Origin: Pseudoroseicyclus aestuarii
GTDB lineage: Bacteria; Pseudomonadota; Alphaproteobacteria; Rhodobacterales; Rhodobacteraceae
Direction: 5' to 3'
Assembly (NCBI RefSeq): GCF_003217255.1
Contig: NZ_QJTE01000001.1
Span: forward strand, 62,001 to 126,000
Length of the DNA stretch: 64,000 nt
A program made the position numbers and the translations under genes. The notes beneath the pieces are model-generated. The model was not told where the DNA came from and ran no database searches. It saw only the letters and a list, made by a program, of their open reading frames with translations. This document shows positions 1 through 8,953 of this stretch, in pieces. The stretch's first letter is position 1, and each line of letters starts with the position of its first letter.

Positions 1-98
1 CGAAGGATTGCGCGCACTGTCCCGGCGGTGCCTCCGCCGGGCCGCAGAGCACTACGCGCCGATGCAAATGCGGCGCGATGCACCACAGGGGAGTCATC

Positions 99-1739
99 AT
101 GACTATCAAAGCAACACTCAGGGCCGGAACCGCGGCCGTGCTGGTTGCCGCGCTTGGCAGCACCGCCGCCATCGCGCAGCAGACCGGCCCGAACGGCGAG
201 ACCCTCGCCGAGAACCAGACCTTCACCTACCGGGTGCTGGACGAGTTTCCGTCGATCGATCCCAACCTGATCGAGGACGTCGAAGGCTCCAACATCGGGC
301 GCAACCTTTTCGAAGGCCTGATGAACCAGGACGAGACCGGCGAAGTCGTGCCCGGCGTGGCCACCGGCTACGAGGTCTCGGACGACGGCCTGACCTATAC
401 CTTCACCCTGCGTGACGACGCGCGCTGGTCGAACGGCGAGCCGGTCACCGCCTCGGACTTCGTCTATTCCTGGCAGCGCGCCGCCGATCCGGCCACCGCC
501 TCCGAGTACCAGTGGTACATGGGGCTGATGCAGATCGAGAACGTCGACGCCGTCATCGCCGGCGACATGGACCCCAGCGAGCTGGGCGTCGAGGCGACCG
601 ACGATCACACGCTGACCGTCACCCTCTCGCAGCCGCTGCCCTACTTCGCGCAGATGGTCACGCACACCACCACGTTCCCGGTGCCGCAGGCGACCATCGA
701 AGAGTTCGGCGACAGCTGGACCCAGCCGGGCAACATGGTCTCGAACGGTGCCTATGTCCTCGCCGACCGCGTGGCGCAGGAGTACATCACGCTCGAGAAG
801 AACCCCGAGTACTGGGATGCGGACAACGTCTACATCACCGAGGTCACGGCGCTCATCATCAACGACGAGAACCAGGCCCTGACCCGCTGGGAAGCCGGCG
901 AGCTGGACCGGACCGACGTTCCCGCCGGCCAGTTCCCGCAGCTGCAGGAAGAGTACGGCGACGAGGCGGTCTCCGTGCCGCAACTCTGCACCTACTACTA
1001 CAACGTGAACCTGTCCGATCAGGGTCTCGAGGCGCTTGACGACCAGCGCGTGCGCGAGGCGCTGAGCCTGGCGATCGACCGCGACATCATCGTCGAGAAC
1101 GTGCTCGCCGGCGGTCAGCGCCCGGCCTACACGCTGACGCACTGGGCCACCGCGGGCTTCGAAGCCCCCGAGGTCGAAGTCGCGCAGATGACGCAGGAAG
1201 AGCGCAACGAGCGCGCCAAGGAGCTGATGGCCGAAGCCGGCTACGGCGAAGACGGCGAGCCGCTGAACCTCGACATCCTGTACAACACCTCCGAGGCGCA
1301 CCAGCAGGTCGCCGTGGCGGTTGGCCAGATGTGGCAGCAGACGCTGGGCGTGACCACGCAGCTCGACAACATGGAATGGCAGACCTTCCTGAACGAGCGT
1401 CACAACCTGAACTACCCGGCGATCGCGCGCGCCGGCTGGTGTGCCGACTACAACGAGGCCTCCAGCTTCCTCGACATCATGGACACGAACTCGTCCTACA
1501 ACGACAGCGGCTTCTCCAACGAGGAGTACGACAACCTGCTGACCGAGGCGAAGACCGCCGAGGATCCGCAGCCGCTGTACCAGCAGGCCGAAGAGATCAT
1601 CGTCCAGGAGTGGCCGATCCTGCCGATCTACCACTACGCCAGCGTCTTCATGCTGGATGACACGATCAAGGGCTGGCCGCTCGAGAACGCGCAAGAAAAC
1701 TGGTACGCCCGTCAGCTGTACCGGGTTGCCGACGAGTAA
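99..1739 (+). CDS. oppA: Oligopeptide ABC transporter, periplasmic substrate-binding protein
   Basis: Binds peptides in the periplasm and delivers them to the OppBC channel (solute-binding protein family 5). Residues 1-26 form a Sec signal peptide ending AIA before QQ; there is no lipobox cysteine, so the mature protein of about 520 residues should be soluble. Family-like segments include FPSIDPNLIED near the mature N-terminus, FVYSWQRAADP, and VREALSLAID in the second half. I chose the ATG at 99 over an in-frame ATG at 78 because AGGGGAG lies at 87-93 and the signal peptide is then complete. It heads a five-gene opp cluster. Peptide specificity is inferred mainly from its very OppD-like partner; dipeptides or other solutes remain possible. 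Confidence 0.9.
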   Translation: MTIKATLRAGTAAVLVAALGSTAAIAQQTGPNGETLAENQTFTYRVLDEFPSIDPNLIEDVEGSNIGRNLFEGLMNQDETGEVVPGVATGYEVSDDGLTYTFTLRDDARWSNGEPVTASDFVYSWQRAADPATASEYQWYMGLMQIENVDAVIAGDMDPSELGVEATDDHTLTVTLSQPLPYFAQMVTHTTTFPVPQATIEEFGDSWTQPGNMVSNGAYVLADRVAQEYITLEKNPEYWDADNVYITEVTALIINDENQALTRWEAGELDRTDVPAGQFPQLQEEYGDEAVSVPQLCTYYYNVNLSDQGLEALDDQRVREALSLAIDRDIIVENVLAGGQRPAYTLTHWATAGFEAPEVEVAQMTQEERNERAKELMAEAGYGEDGEPLNLDILYNTSEAHQQVAVAVGQMWQQTLGVTTQLDNMEWQTFLNERHNLNYPAIARAGWCADYNEASSFLDIMDTNSSYNDSGFSNEEYDNLLTEAKTAEDPQPLYQQAEEIIVQEWPILPIYHYASVFMLDDTIKGWPLENAQENWYARQLYRVADE

Positions 1740-1760
1740 GCGCCGCCCTGCGCTTGCTTC

Positions 1761-1788
1761 CCGCGCCCCCTTGTCCTAGGGGGCGCGG
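1761..1788 (+). terminator. Stem-loop between oppA and oppB (partial terminator or mRNA stabiliser)
   Basis: A perfect 10-bp stem, CCGCGCCCCC pairing with GGGGGCGCGG, encloses an 8-base loop, 22 bases after the oppA stop. No T-run follows, so full termination is unlikely. Such hairpins after a binding-protein gene usually let the binding protein be made in excess of the membrane subunits; that role is inference here. Confidence 0.55.
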
Positions 1789-1836
1789 GTCCAGCCTCTT
1801 CCTCCGAACGGGGGGCTCCACACAGGGCCAGGTCTC

Positions 1837-2760
1837 ATGCTCAGCTATGTCCTGCGACGCATCGCCGTCGCCATTCCCACGATCCTGCTGCTGATCGTCA
1901 TCTCATTCGTCCTGATGTTCGCCGCGCCCGGCGGTCCGTTCAACGGTGAACGGGCCCTGCCAGCGCAGGTGATGCAGAACCTCGAGGCGCGCTACGGCCT
2001 CGACCAGCCGTACTGGAAACAGATGGCGGACTACGTCTGGAACGTGGTCGTCCATTTCGATTTCGGTCCGAGCTTCCAGTACCGCGACCGCACCGTCAAC
2101 GACGTGATCGCGCAGGGCTTCCCCGTCACGCTGACCTACGGCTTCTGGTCCTTCGTGGTCGCGGTGATCGCCGGCGTCAGCCTTGGCGTCACGGCCGCGA
2201 TCCGGCACAACAGCGCCGTGGACTACACCGCCGTCGGCATCTCGATCGGCGCGCAGGTGCTGCCGAACTTCGTCATGGCGCCGATTCTGGTGCTGATCTT
2301 CACCCTCTGGCTGGGCTGGCTTCCGGGCGGCGGCTGGCAGGGCGGGCAGTGGAACTACCTTGTTCTGCCGGTGATCGCGCTCTCGACCTCCTACATGGCC
2401 TCGATCAGCCGGATCACCCGCTCCTCGATGCTCGAGGTGCTGAACGCCGGCTTCATCCGCACCGCCAAGGCCAAGGGCCTGCCAATGCGGCGCATCATCC
2501 TGCGCCACGCGCTGAAACCGGCGATGCTGCCGGTGCTCAGCTACCTCGGCCCCGCCTTCGTCGGCATGATCACCGGATCGGTCATCATCGACGTCTATTT
2601 CTCGACCGGGGGCATCGGACAGTTCTTCGTGAACTCCGCCTTCAACCGCGACTATTCGGTGATCATGGGCATCACCATCCTCGTGGGTGTGCTGACGGTC
2701 ACCTTCAACCTCGTCGTCGATCTGCTCTACGCCTGGATCGACCCGAAAATCCGCTACTGA
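1837..2760 (+). CDS. oppB: Oligopeptide ABC transporter, permease subunit OppB
   Basis: Inner-membrane channel subunit of the peptide importer, 307 residues, with an N-terminal membrane helix (residues about 9-30) followed by a periplasmic stretch and five further helices, as usual for OppB/DppB. The cytoplasmic EAA-type loop that docks on the ATPases is visible as RTAKAKGLPMRRIILRHA around residues 208-225. The start follows the hairpin after oppA by about 50 bases, and oppC begins 12 bases after the stop with an intervening GGGAGGG ribosome site. Together with OppC it should form the heterodimeric pore. Confidence 0.93.
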   Translation: MLSYVLRRIAVAIPTILLLIVISFVLMFAAPGGPFNGERALPAQVMQNLEARYGLDQPYWKQMADYVWNVVVHFDFGPSFQYRDRTVNDVIAQGFPVTLTYGFWSFVVAVIAGVSLGVTAAIRHNSAVDYTAVGISIGAQVLPNFVMAPILVLIFTLWLGWLPGGGWQGGQWNYLVLPVIALSTSYMASISRITRSSMLEVLNAGFIRTAKAKGLPMRRIILRHALKPAMLPVLSYLGPAFVGMITGSVIIDVYFSTGGIGQFFVNSAFNRDYSVIMGITILVGVLTVTFNLVVDLLYAWIDPKIRY

Positions 2761-2771
2761 GGGAGGGCTAG

Positions 2772-3683
2772 ATGGCAACGCAAACCGCCGAGGCCGACCT
2801 GGGCCAGCAGCCCGTCAAGGGCCGCTCTCTCTGGGCCGATGCCCGCACGAGGTTCTTCCGCAACAAGGCCGCCGTCGCCGGCCTTGTCGCGCTGATCCTG
2901 ATCTGCCTCTTCGCCTTCTTCGGAGAGTTCCTGGCGCAATACGAGCGCGCCTATGTCGACTTCTCGCTGATGGGCCGCAACGCGGTCAACGGCGTGCCCT
3001 CGATCGAGACGGGGCACTACTTCGGCACCGACGAGTCCGGGCGCGATCTCTATGCCCGGACCGTGCAGGGGACCCGCATCTCGCTTCTCGTCGGCCTCGT
3101 GGGCGCCGGCGTCGCGGTGATCGTCGGCACGCTCTACGGCGCCATCGCCGGCTACATGGGCGGCAAGACCGACAACATCATGATGCGCACCGTCGATATC
3201 CTGATGTCGGTGCCCTACATGTTCGTGCTGATCCTGATGCTGGTGATCTTCGGACGCTCGATCACCATGCTCTTCATCGGCATCGGCCTGATATCCTGGC
3301 TGGACATGAGCCGGATCGCCCGGGGCCAGACGCTGAGCATCAAGAACAAGGAATTCGTCGAGGCCGCGGTCGCCACCGGCGTGCGCCCCTTCACGATCAT
3401 CCTGCGGCACATCGTGCCGAACCTCGCCGGCCTCGTCATCGTCTACTCGACGCTGCTGGTGCCGCAGATGATCATCACCGAATCCTTCATCAGCTTCCTC
3501 GGCCTCGGCGTGCAGGAGCCGAGCACCTCGCTCGGTGCGCTGATCTCGGCCGGGGCAGGGCAGATGCGCTACGGCGTGCTCTGGCAGCTGCTGTACCCCC
3601 TCTTCTTCTTCGTCGTCACGCTCTTCGCCTTCTTCTTCGTCGGCGACGGGCTGCGTGACGCCCTCGATCCGAAGGACCGCTGA
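2772..3683 (+). CDS. oppC: Oligopeptide ABC transporter, permease subunit OppC
   Basis: Second membrane subunit, 303 residues. A soluble N-terminal segment of about 30 residues precedes the first helix (LVALILICLFAFF), then the family signature HYFGTDESGRDLYAR near residue 78, and an EAA-type loop EFVEAAVATGVRPFTIILRH around residues 196-215. The C-terminal FVGDGLRDALDPKDR is typical of OppC/DppC. Its TGA shares one base with the oppD ATG, so the two are translationally coupled. Confidence 0.94.
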   Translation: MATQTAEADLGQQPVKGRSLWADARTRFFRNKAAVAGLVALILICLFAFFGEFLAQYERAYVDFSLMGRNAVNGVPSIETGHYFGTDESGRDLYARTVQGTRISLLVGLVGAGVAVIVGTLYGAIAGYMGGKTDNIMMRTVDILMSVPYMFVLILMLVIFGRSITMLFIGIGLISWLDMSRIARGQTLSIKNKEFVEAAVATGVRPFTIILRHIVPNLAGLVIVYSTLLVPQMIITESFISFLGLGVQEPSTSLGALISAGAGQMRYGVLWQLLYPLFFFVVTLFAFFFVGDGLRDALDPKDR

Positions 3684-4657
3684 TGCCCCTTCTCGACATC
3701 AAGGACCTGACCGTCACCTTCCGCACCGGCGATGGCGAGGTGAACGCGGTCAACGGCGTGAGCTTCAACATCGAGGAACGCGAGACGCTTGCCATCGTCG
3801 GCGAAAGCGGATCGGGCAAGAGCCAGACCGCCTTCGCGGCCATGGGCCTTCTGGCCGCCAACGGCAGCGCCAAAGGAGAGGTCACCTACAACGGGCAGAA
3901 CCTGCTGGGGCTGAGCCAGCGGCAGATGAACAAGGTCCGCTCCGACCAGATCGGGATGATCTTTCAGGACCCGATGACCTCGCTCAATCCCTACATGCGG
4001 ATCTCGGACCAGATGGCCGAGGTGCTCATGTTGCACAAGGGCATGGGCAAGAAGCAGGCCGTGGACGAGGCGGTCAAGATGCTGGACGCCGTCCGCATCC
4101 CCGATGCCCGCGCCCGCATCACCATGTACCCGCACGAGTTCTCGGGCGGAATGCGGCAACGGATCATGATCGCCATGGCGCTGCTGTGCCGGCCGCGCCT
4201 GCTGATCGCGGACGAACCCACGACCGCGCTCGACGTGACGGTGCAGGCGCAGATCATGCAGCTGCTGGGCGAGATCCGCGAAGAGTTCGGGACGGCGATC
4301 GTCCTGATCACGCATGACCTCGGGATCGTTGCGGATTTCTGCGACCGCACGCTGGTGATGTACGGCGGCCAGATCATGGAGACCGGGCCAACCGAGCAGC
4401 TGTTCGAGCGGCCGACCCACCCCTATACGCTGGGCCTTCTCAAGGCGGTGCCGCGCCTCGACCGCGAGGAAGAGGTGCTGGCCACGATCTCGGGCGAGCC
4501 GCCCGACATGAGCCGGCTGCCCAAGGGCTGCCCGTTCAGCCCGCGCTGCGGCTTCGCCTTCGATCCCTGTCCAACCGTCCGGCCGGACCTGGTTCCGGCT
4601 TGGGAGGGTTCGCCCATCTGCCGCGCCTGCCATGCCCCCGTCGAGGAGGTTCAGTGA
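3683..4657 (+). CDS. oppD: Oligopeptide ABC transporter, ATP-binding subunit OppD
   Basis: ATPase that powers peptide import, 324 residues. Walker A is GESGSGKSQT, with Q after KS instead of the common T, as I recall for enterobacterial OppD. The signature is FSGGMRQR and Walker B is LLIADEPTTALD. The C-terminal oligopeptide/dipeptide transporter domain carries CPFSPRC and two later cysteines (CPTVRP, ICRAC), the cysteine cluster usual in OppD/F. Long stretches such as the LNPYMR region and YPHEFSGGMRQR resemble E. coli OppD closely, which supports the opp name over dpp. Start and stop both overlap the neighbouring genes by one base. Confidence 0.94.
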   Translation: MPLLDIKDLTVTFRTGDGEVNAVNGVSFNIEERETLAIVGESGSGKSQTAFAAMGLLAANGSAKGEVTYNGQNLLGLSQRQMNKVRSDQIGMIFQDPMTSLNPYMRISDQMAEVLMLHKGMGKKQAVDEAVKMLDAVRIPDARARITMYPHEFSGGMRQRIMIAMALLCRPRLLIADEPTTALDVTVQAQIMQLLGEIREEFGTAIVLITHDLGIVADFCDRTLVMYGGQIMETGPTEQLFERPTHPYTLGLLKAVPRLDREEEVLATISGEPPDMSRLPKGCPFSPRCGFAFDPCPTVRPDLVPAWEGSPICRACHAPVEEVQ

Positions 4658-5934
4658 TGACCGATCCGAAACACCCGGGCGACCCGGAGGCCCGCGACGC
4701 GCAAGGCCGCGCGCAGCACCCCGAAACCGCCGATCCCATTCCCGGCGCGCCGCCGGCCAGCGCGCCCCCCGTCGCGACGCCCCCCGATCCGCGTCCCGCC
4801 TCGGCCTCGCCGGGGCAGGGCGGGCCGGAGGACGCCACAGCGGCGCCCGAGGGAATACGGCTCGGCGACGACCTGGGCCACGTCGATCCGGCGCGAACCC
4901 AGCCTGCCGGCGCCGGCCAGCCGATCCTGCGGGTCGAGGATCTGAAGGTCGCCTTCGACGTGATGCCGCGCGGCGCCTGGCCCTGGACCAAGCCGAACCA
5001 GTTGCATGCCGTGGGCGGCGTCAGCTTCGACCTTGCTCCGGGCGAATGCCTGGGCGTCGTGGGCGAAAGCGGGTCGGGCAAGTCGACGCTGGCCCGCGCC
5101 ATCGTCGGCACCGTGCCCTCGACAGGCGGCAAAATCCTGTTCGACGGGCAGGACCTTGCCAGCATGTCGCCGCGCGAGCGGCGGGTGCACCGGCGCGACG
5201 TGCAGATGGTGTTCCAAGACCCGCTGGCGGCGCTGAACCCGCGGATGACGGTCGGCGACATCATTGCCGAACCGCTGCGCACCCACCGGCCCGACATCGG
5301 CCGCACCGAAGTCCGCCGCCGCGTCGCCGAGCTGATGGAGCGGGTCGGCCTGCTGCCGAACCTCGCCAACCGCTACCCGCACGAGTTCTCGGGCGGGCAG
5401 TGCCAGCGCATCGGTATCGCCCGCGCGCTGATCCTGCGGCCCAAGCTCTTGATCTGTGACGAGCCGGTCTCGGCACTGGATGTCTCGGTGCAGGCACAAG
5501 TCGTGAACCTGCTCAAGGAACTGCAGCGTGACATGGGCATCTCGATGGTCTTCATCGCGCATGACCTTTCGGTCGTGAAGCACATCTCGGACCGGATCGT
5601 GGTGATGTACCTCGGCCGGCTGATGGAGACGGCGGCCTCGCGGACCATCACCCGGAGCCCGCAGCACCCCTACACGCAGGCGCTGATCGCCTCGGTCCCG
5701 ATCCCCGACCCCAAGCTGGAGCGGGCGCGCGAACGGCCCGTGCTGGAAGGGGAACTGCCCTCGCCGCTGAGCCCGCCCTCGGGCTGCGTCTTCCGCACGC
5801 GCTGCCCCAAGGCGCATGACGACTGCGCCAAGGGTCCGCCGGCGGTGCAGGACCTCGGGAACGGTCACCTCGTCGCCTGCCCCTACTACAAGGAGCCGAG
5901 CGTGCTGGACCGGGCGACCGAGGGCGTCGTCTAG
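4657..5934 (+). CDS. oppF: Oligopeptide ABC transporter, ATP-binding subunit OppF with Pro/Ala-rich N-terminal extension
   Basis: Second ATPase of the importer. The ATP-binding core begins only near residue 93 (PILRVEDLKVAFDV) and has Walker A GESGSGKST, signature FSGGQCQR, Walker B LLICDEPVSALD and the C-terminal CVFRTRC cysteine region. The first 90 or so residues are low-complexity, rich in Pro, Ala, Gly, Asp and Glu, and have no counterpart in ordinary OppF of about 330 residues. The ATG at 4657 overlaps the oppD stop (TGATG), which supports it; no internal ATG or GTG near the core has a better ribosome site. A strong terminator follows. Confidence 0.91.
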   Translation: MTDPKHPGDPEARDAQGRAQHPETADPIPGAPPASAPPVATPPDPRPASASPGQGGPEDATAAPEGIRLGDDLGHVDPARTQPAGAGQPILRVEDLKVAFDVMPRGAWPWTKPNQLHAVGGVSFDLAPGECLGVVGESGSGKSTLARAIVGTVPSTGGKILFDGQDLASMSPRERRVHRRDVQMVFQDPLAALNPRMTVGDIIAEPLRTHRPDIGRTEVRRRVAELMERVGLLPNLANRYPHEFSGGQCQRIGIARALILRPKLLICDEPVSALDVSVQAQVVNLLKELQRDMGISMVFIAHDLSVVKHISDRIVVMYLGRLMETAASRTITRSPQHPYTQALIASVPIPDPKLERARERPVLEGELPSPLSPPSGCVFRTRCPKAHDDCAKGPPAVQDLGNGHLVACPYYKEPSVLDRATEGVV

Positions 5935-5959
5935 ACCCCAGGGTCCGAACCAAACGGAA

Positions 5960-5999
5960 AAGGGCTGCGCGACGAGGTCGCGCAGCCCTTTGTTCTTTC
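5960..5999 (+). terminator. Rho-independent terminator of the opp operon
   Basis: A 14-bp perfect stem, AAGGGCTGCGCGAC pairing with GTCGCGCAGCCCTT across a GAG turn, is followed by TGTTCTTTC. It ends the opp operon and also lies just past the stop of the convergent choV gene, so it may act in both directions. Confidence 0.85.
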
Positions 6000-6030
6000 A
6001 GGTTCGGGGCGGCCCGTGGCCGCCCGGCGC

Positions 6031-7056
6031 CTAGTGCCGCGGGTCGAGGAGCTTTGTCAGCACCGTGTCCGAGGTGATCTGCCCGATCAGGGTGCCGTCC
6101 TCTTCGACGACGCCCACCGGCCTGTCGGATTGGCGCACCTCGTCCATCACGCCGCGGATCTCGGCATCGGCCTGCACGGTCAGTGCGGGCTGTCCCTGCG
6201 CCGGCTCCATGACGTCGCGGGCGCGCAGCACGCCCAGCGGGTTCATGTGTTCGACGAAGTCGGCGACATAGGCATTCTCGGGGCGCGAGAAGATCTCTTG
6301 CGGGGTGCCCTTCTGCACGATGCGCCCGCCCTCCATGATGGCGATCTGGTCGCCCAGCTTGAAGGCCTCGTCGAGGTCGTGGCTGACGAAGACGATGGTC
6401 TTCTTCAGCCGCTGCTGAAGCTCCATCAACTCGTCCTGCAGGCGGGCGCGGATCAGCGGATCGAGCGCCGAGAAGGGCTCGTCCATGAGCAGGATCGGCG
6501 CATCGGTGGCGAAGGCGCGGGCGAGGCCCACGCGCTGCTGCATGCCGCCCGACAGCTCCGAGACCTTGTTGTCGGCCCAGTCGGCGAGGCCCACCATCTC
6601 GAGCTGGCGCTCCACGATCTCGTTGCGCTTGCCCTTCTCGACGCCGCCCAGTTCGAGGCCGAGGCCCACGTTCTCGCGCACGGTGCGCCAGGGCAGCAGG
6701 CCGAACTGCTGGAACACCATCGACACGGTGCTCAGGCGCAGGCGGCGCAGGGTCTTGGCATCGGCATGGGTGACGGAGGTCAGCCTCTCGCCGTCCTTCA
6801 CCTTGACCTCGCCGCGCGCCACGGGGTTCAGCCCGTTGACCGCGCGCAGAAGGGTGGACTTGCCCGAACCCGAGAGGCCCATGAGCACGAGGATCTCGCC
6901 CTCGCCCACGGTGAGGGAGCAGTCGTGAACGCCCAGGACCTGATCGGTGCTTTCCTGAATCTCGGAGCGGCTGCGCCCCTCGTCCATCAGGGGCAGCGCC
7001 TTGTCGGGATGATCGCCGAAGACGATCGAGACATTGTCGAATTCAAGAGCAGTCAT
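6031..7056 (-). CDS. choV: Choline/betaine ABC transporter ATP-binding protein (ChoV-like)
   Basis: ATPase of a quaternary-amine importer, 341 residues. It opens with an N-terminal stretch typical of ChoV/ProV (residues 1-45, FDNVSIVFGDHPDKALPLMD). Walker A is GLSGSGKST (residues 60-68), the signature is LSGGMQQR and Walker B is ILLMDEPFSALD. A C-terminal CBS-like domain (about residues 275-335) probably senses ionic strength or nucleotides, as in OpuA/ProV. The ATG shares one base with the stop of choW. I prefer ChoV over ProV because the binding protein of the cluster carries the choline-site residues. Longer upstream reading in this frame is antisense-like noise over choW. Confidence 0.88.
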   Translation of the reverse strand: MTALEFDNVSIVFGDHPDKALPLMDEGRSRSEIQESTDQVLGVHDCSLTVGEGEILVLMGLSGSGKSTLLRAVNGLNPVARGEVKVKDGERLTSVTHADAKTLRRLRLSTVSMVFQQFGLLPWRTVRENVGLGLELGGVEKGKRNEIVERQLEMVGLADWADNKVSELSGGMQQRVGLARAFATDAPILLMDEPFSALDPLIRARLQDELMELQQRLKKTIVFVSHDLDEAFKLGDQIAIMEGGRIVQKGTPQEIFSRPENAYVADFVEHMNPLGVLRARDVMEPAQGQPALTVQADAEIRGVMDEVRQSDRPVGVVEEDGTLIGQITSDTVLTKLLDPRH

Positions 7057-7886
7057 CAGCGTTTCACCCGCAGCATTCGGTCGAGCATGATGGCGACGAC
7101 GACGATGACGAAGCCGGATTCGAAGCCGAGCGAGGTGTTCACCTGGTTCAGCGCGCGCACCACCGGCACTCCGAGGCCGTCGGCCCCGACCAGCGCCGCG
7201 ACAACCACCATCGACAGCGAGAGCATGATCGTCTGGTTCAGCCCGGCCATGATCTGCGGAAAGGCATAGGGCAGCTCGACCTTCAGAAGGACCTGCCGCT
7301 TGGTGCCGCCGAAGGCCTGCGCGGCCTCGAGCAGCTCCGTCGGGGTCGAGGAGACGCCGAGTTGCGTCAGCCGGATCGAGGCGGGCAGCACGAAGATGAC
7401 GGTGGCGAAGAGGCCGGGCACCATGCCGATGCCGAAGAAGACGATCGCCGGGATCAGGTAGACGAAGGTCGGCAGCGTCTGCATCAGGTCGAGGATCGGG
7501 CGCAGCACCGCGTAAAGCCTGGGCCGATGCGCGGCGGCGATGCCCACTGGCACGCCGATCGCCATGCACACGACGCAGGACGACAGAACCAGCGTCAGGC
7601 TTTCGCTCATCTCGCTCCAGTAGTCCTGGTTCAGGACGAAGAGGAAGCCGAGCGCGATGAAGAGGCAGACCTGCCAGGAGCGTTGCAGGACCCAGGTCAG
7701 GAGCACGAAGAAGGCGATCACCACCAGCTCAGGCGGGCGTTCGAGCAGGAAGAGGATCGCCTCGATCAGCGCCTCTCCGCCGTTCGCGATGGCGTCGAAG
7801 ACGCCCTGGCCGATCCGCTGCAGCCAGTCGAAGACGGCGGCAGCGGCGTCGCCGACCGGTATCTTGTGATCCGTCAGCCAATTCAT
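7056..7886 (-). CDS. choW: Choline/betaine ABC transporter permease (ChoW-like)
   Basis: Membrane subunit of the choline importer, 276 residues, the usual ChoW length. An amphipathic N-terminus (MNWLTDHKIPVG) precedes about six membrane helices; the ATPase-docking loop is LLEAAQAFGGTKRQVLLKVE in the second half. It overlaps the ATG of choV by one base, and is separated from the binding-protein gene upstream by about 134 bases that hold a small hairpin. Confidence 0.89.
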   Translation of the reverse strand: MNWLTDHKIPVGDAAAAVFDWLQRIGQGVFDAIANGGEALIEAILFLLERPPELVVIAFFVLLTWVLQRSWQVCLFIALGFLFVLNQDYWSEMSESLTLVLSSCVVCMAIGVPVGIAAAHRPRLYAVLRPILDLMQTLPTFVYLIPAIVFFGIGMVPGLFATVIFVLPASIRLTQLGVSSTPTELLEAAQAFGGTKRQVLLKVELPYAFPQIMAGLNQTIMLSLSMVVVAALVGADGLGVPVVRALNQVNTSLGFESGFVIVVVAIMLDRMLRVKR

Positions 7887-7922
7887 CTAGCATTTCCTTC
7901 CTGGTCCGGTCCGCCTGCCGCG

Positions 7923-7938
7923 CGCCCGAGACCGGGCG
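7923..7938 (-). other. Small hairpin between choX and choW
   Basis: A 6-bp stem CGCCCG/CGGGCG with a 4-base loop sits about 40 bases before the choW start on the minus strand, within a very GC-rich 134-base spacer. No T-run follows. It may shape the ratio of binding protein to permease, as is common in such operons, but it could be chance in GC-rich DNA. Confidence 0.3.
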
Positions 7939-8020
7939 ATGCGCGCGGCCGGGGGGCAGGGGGCGCTCCTGCGCCGAAGATGCGGCGCGCCGGACCCGCG
8001 GGCCCAGCGCGCCAATCCGA

Positions 8021-8953
8021 TCAGAGGCCCAGGGCCTGCTGGACGGCCGGAAGGCCTTCCTCGCCGTCGGTGGTGGTCACGCCCTCGAGCCAGGGCTCGA
8101 TCACCGCGGGGTTCTCGGAGAGCCACTGCTGGACCGCCTCGTCGGCATCCATCCCCTCGTCGAGGATGAGGCCCATGATGGTGTTCTCCATGTCCAGCGT
8201 GAAGGTCATCTGCTGCAGCAGCTTGCCCGCGTTGGGGCAGTCGTCGACGAAGCCGGCGCGGCTGATGGTGTTCACGACGCCTTCACCGCCGAAGAACTCT
8301 TCCCCGCCTTCGAGGTACTGGATGTCGAAGTTGGCGTTCATCGGATGCGGCGCCCAGCCGAGGAAGACGATGTCCTCTTCGCGGTCCACGGCGCGGCGCA
8401 CCTCGGAGAGCATGCCCTGCTCGGAGCTTTCGCGCAGGGTGAAATCGCCCATGCCGTATTCGTCTTCGTCGATCAGGCCGATGAGGTAGGTGTTGCCCTC
8501 GTTGCCCGGCTCGATGCCGTAGATCGTGTCGTCCAGCTCGTCGGCGAAGTCGGCGAGGTCCTCGTAGCTCTGCAGGCCCTTCTCGTAGGTGTAGGTCGGC
8601 ACCGCGAGGTTGTAGATCGTGCCGGTCAGGTTCTCGGCCACGGTGTCGATGGTGCCCTCGTCGAGGTAGGGCGTGATCGCGGCGGTCTGGCTGGGCATCC
8701 AGTTGCCGAGGAAGACATCGACGTCATCGGACTCGAGCGAGGCGAAGGTGACCGGCACCGACAGCACGCGCACGTTGACGTCGTAGCCCAGCGCGTCGAA
8801 GATCTGCGCGGCGGTCGAGGTGGTCGTGGTGATGTCGGTCCAGCCCACGTCCGAGAAGGAGATCTCGTCGCACTGGCTTTGGGCATGGGCGGCGCCGGCG
8901 GCAAGCGTGGTGGCCGCCAGAAGGGCCGCGGTCGTCGTCTTGAGCTTGGTCAT
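8021..8953 (-). CDS. choX: Choline-binding periplasmic protein (ChoX-like)
   Basis: Periplasmic ligand-binding component, 310 residues, with a signal peptide at residues 1-24 (ending AAHA). Residues W38, D40, W85, Y114, N151 and W200 line up, at a constant offset of five, with the choline-site residues I recall from the Sinorhizobium meliloti ChoX structure (W43, D45, W90, Y119, N156, W205). The first two sit in VGWTD and the third in GNWMP. This set of aromatic residues plus the aspartate points to choline rather than glycine betaine as the main ligand. It is the first gene of choX-choW-choV on the minus strand. A cluster-specific regulator is not visible nearby. Confidence 0.88.
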   Translation of the reverse strand: MTKLKTTTAALLAATTLAAGAAHAQSQCDEISFSDVGWTDITTTTSTAAQIFDALGYDVNVRVLSVPVTFASLESDDVDVFLGNWMPSQTAAITPYLDEGTIDTVAENLTGTIYNLAVPTYTYEKGLQSYEDLADFADELDDTIYGIEPGNEGNTYLIGLIDEDEYGMGDFTLRESSEQGMLSEVRRAVDREEDIVFLGWAPHPMNANFDIQYLEGGEEFFGGEGVVNTISRAGFVDDCPNAGKLLQQMTFTLDMENTIMGLILDEGMDADEAVQQWLSENPAVIEPWLEGVTTTDGEEGLPAVQQALGL

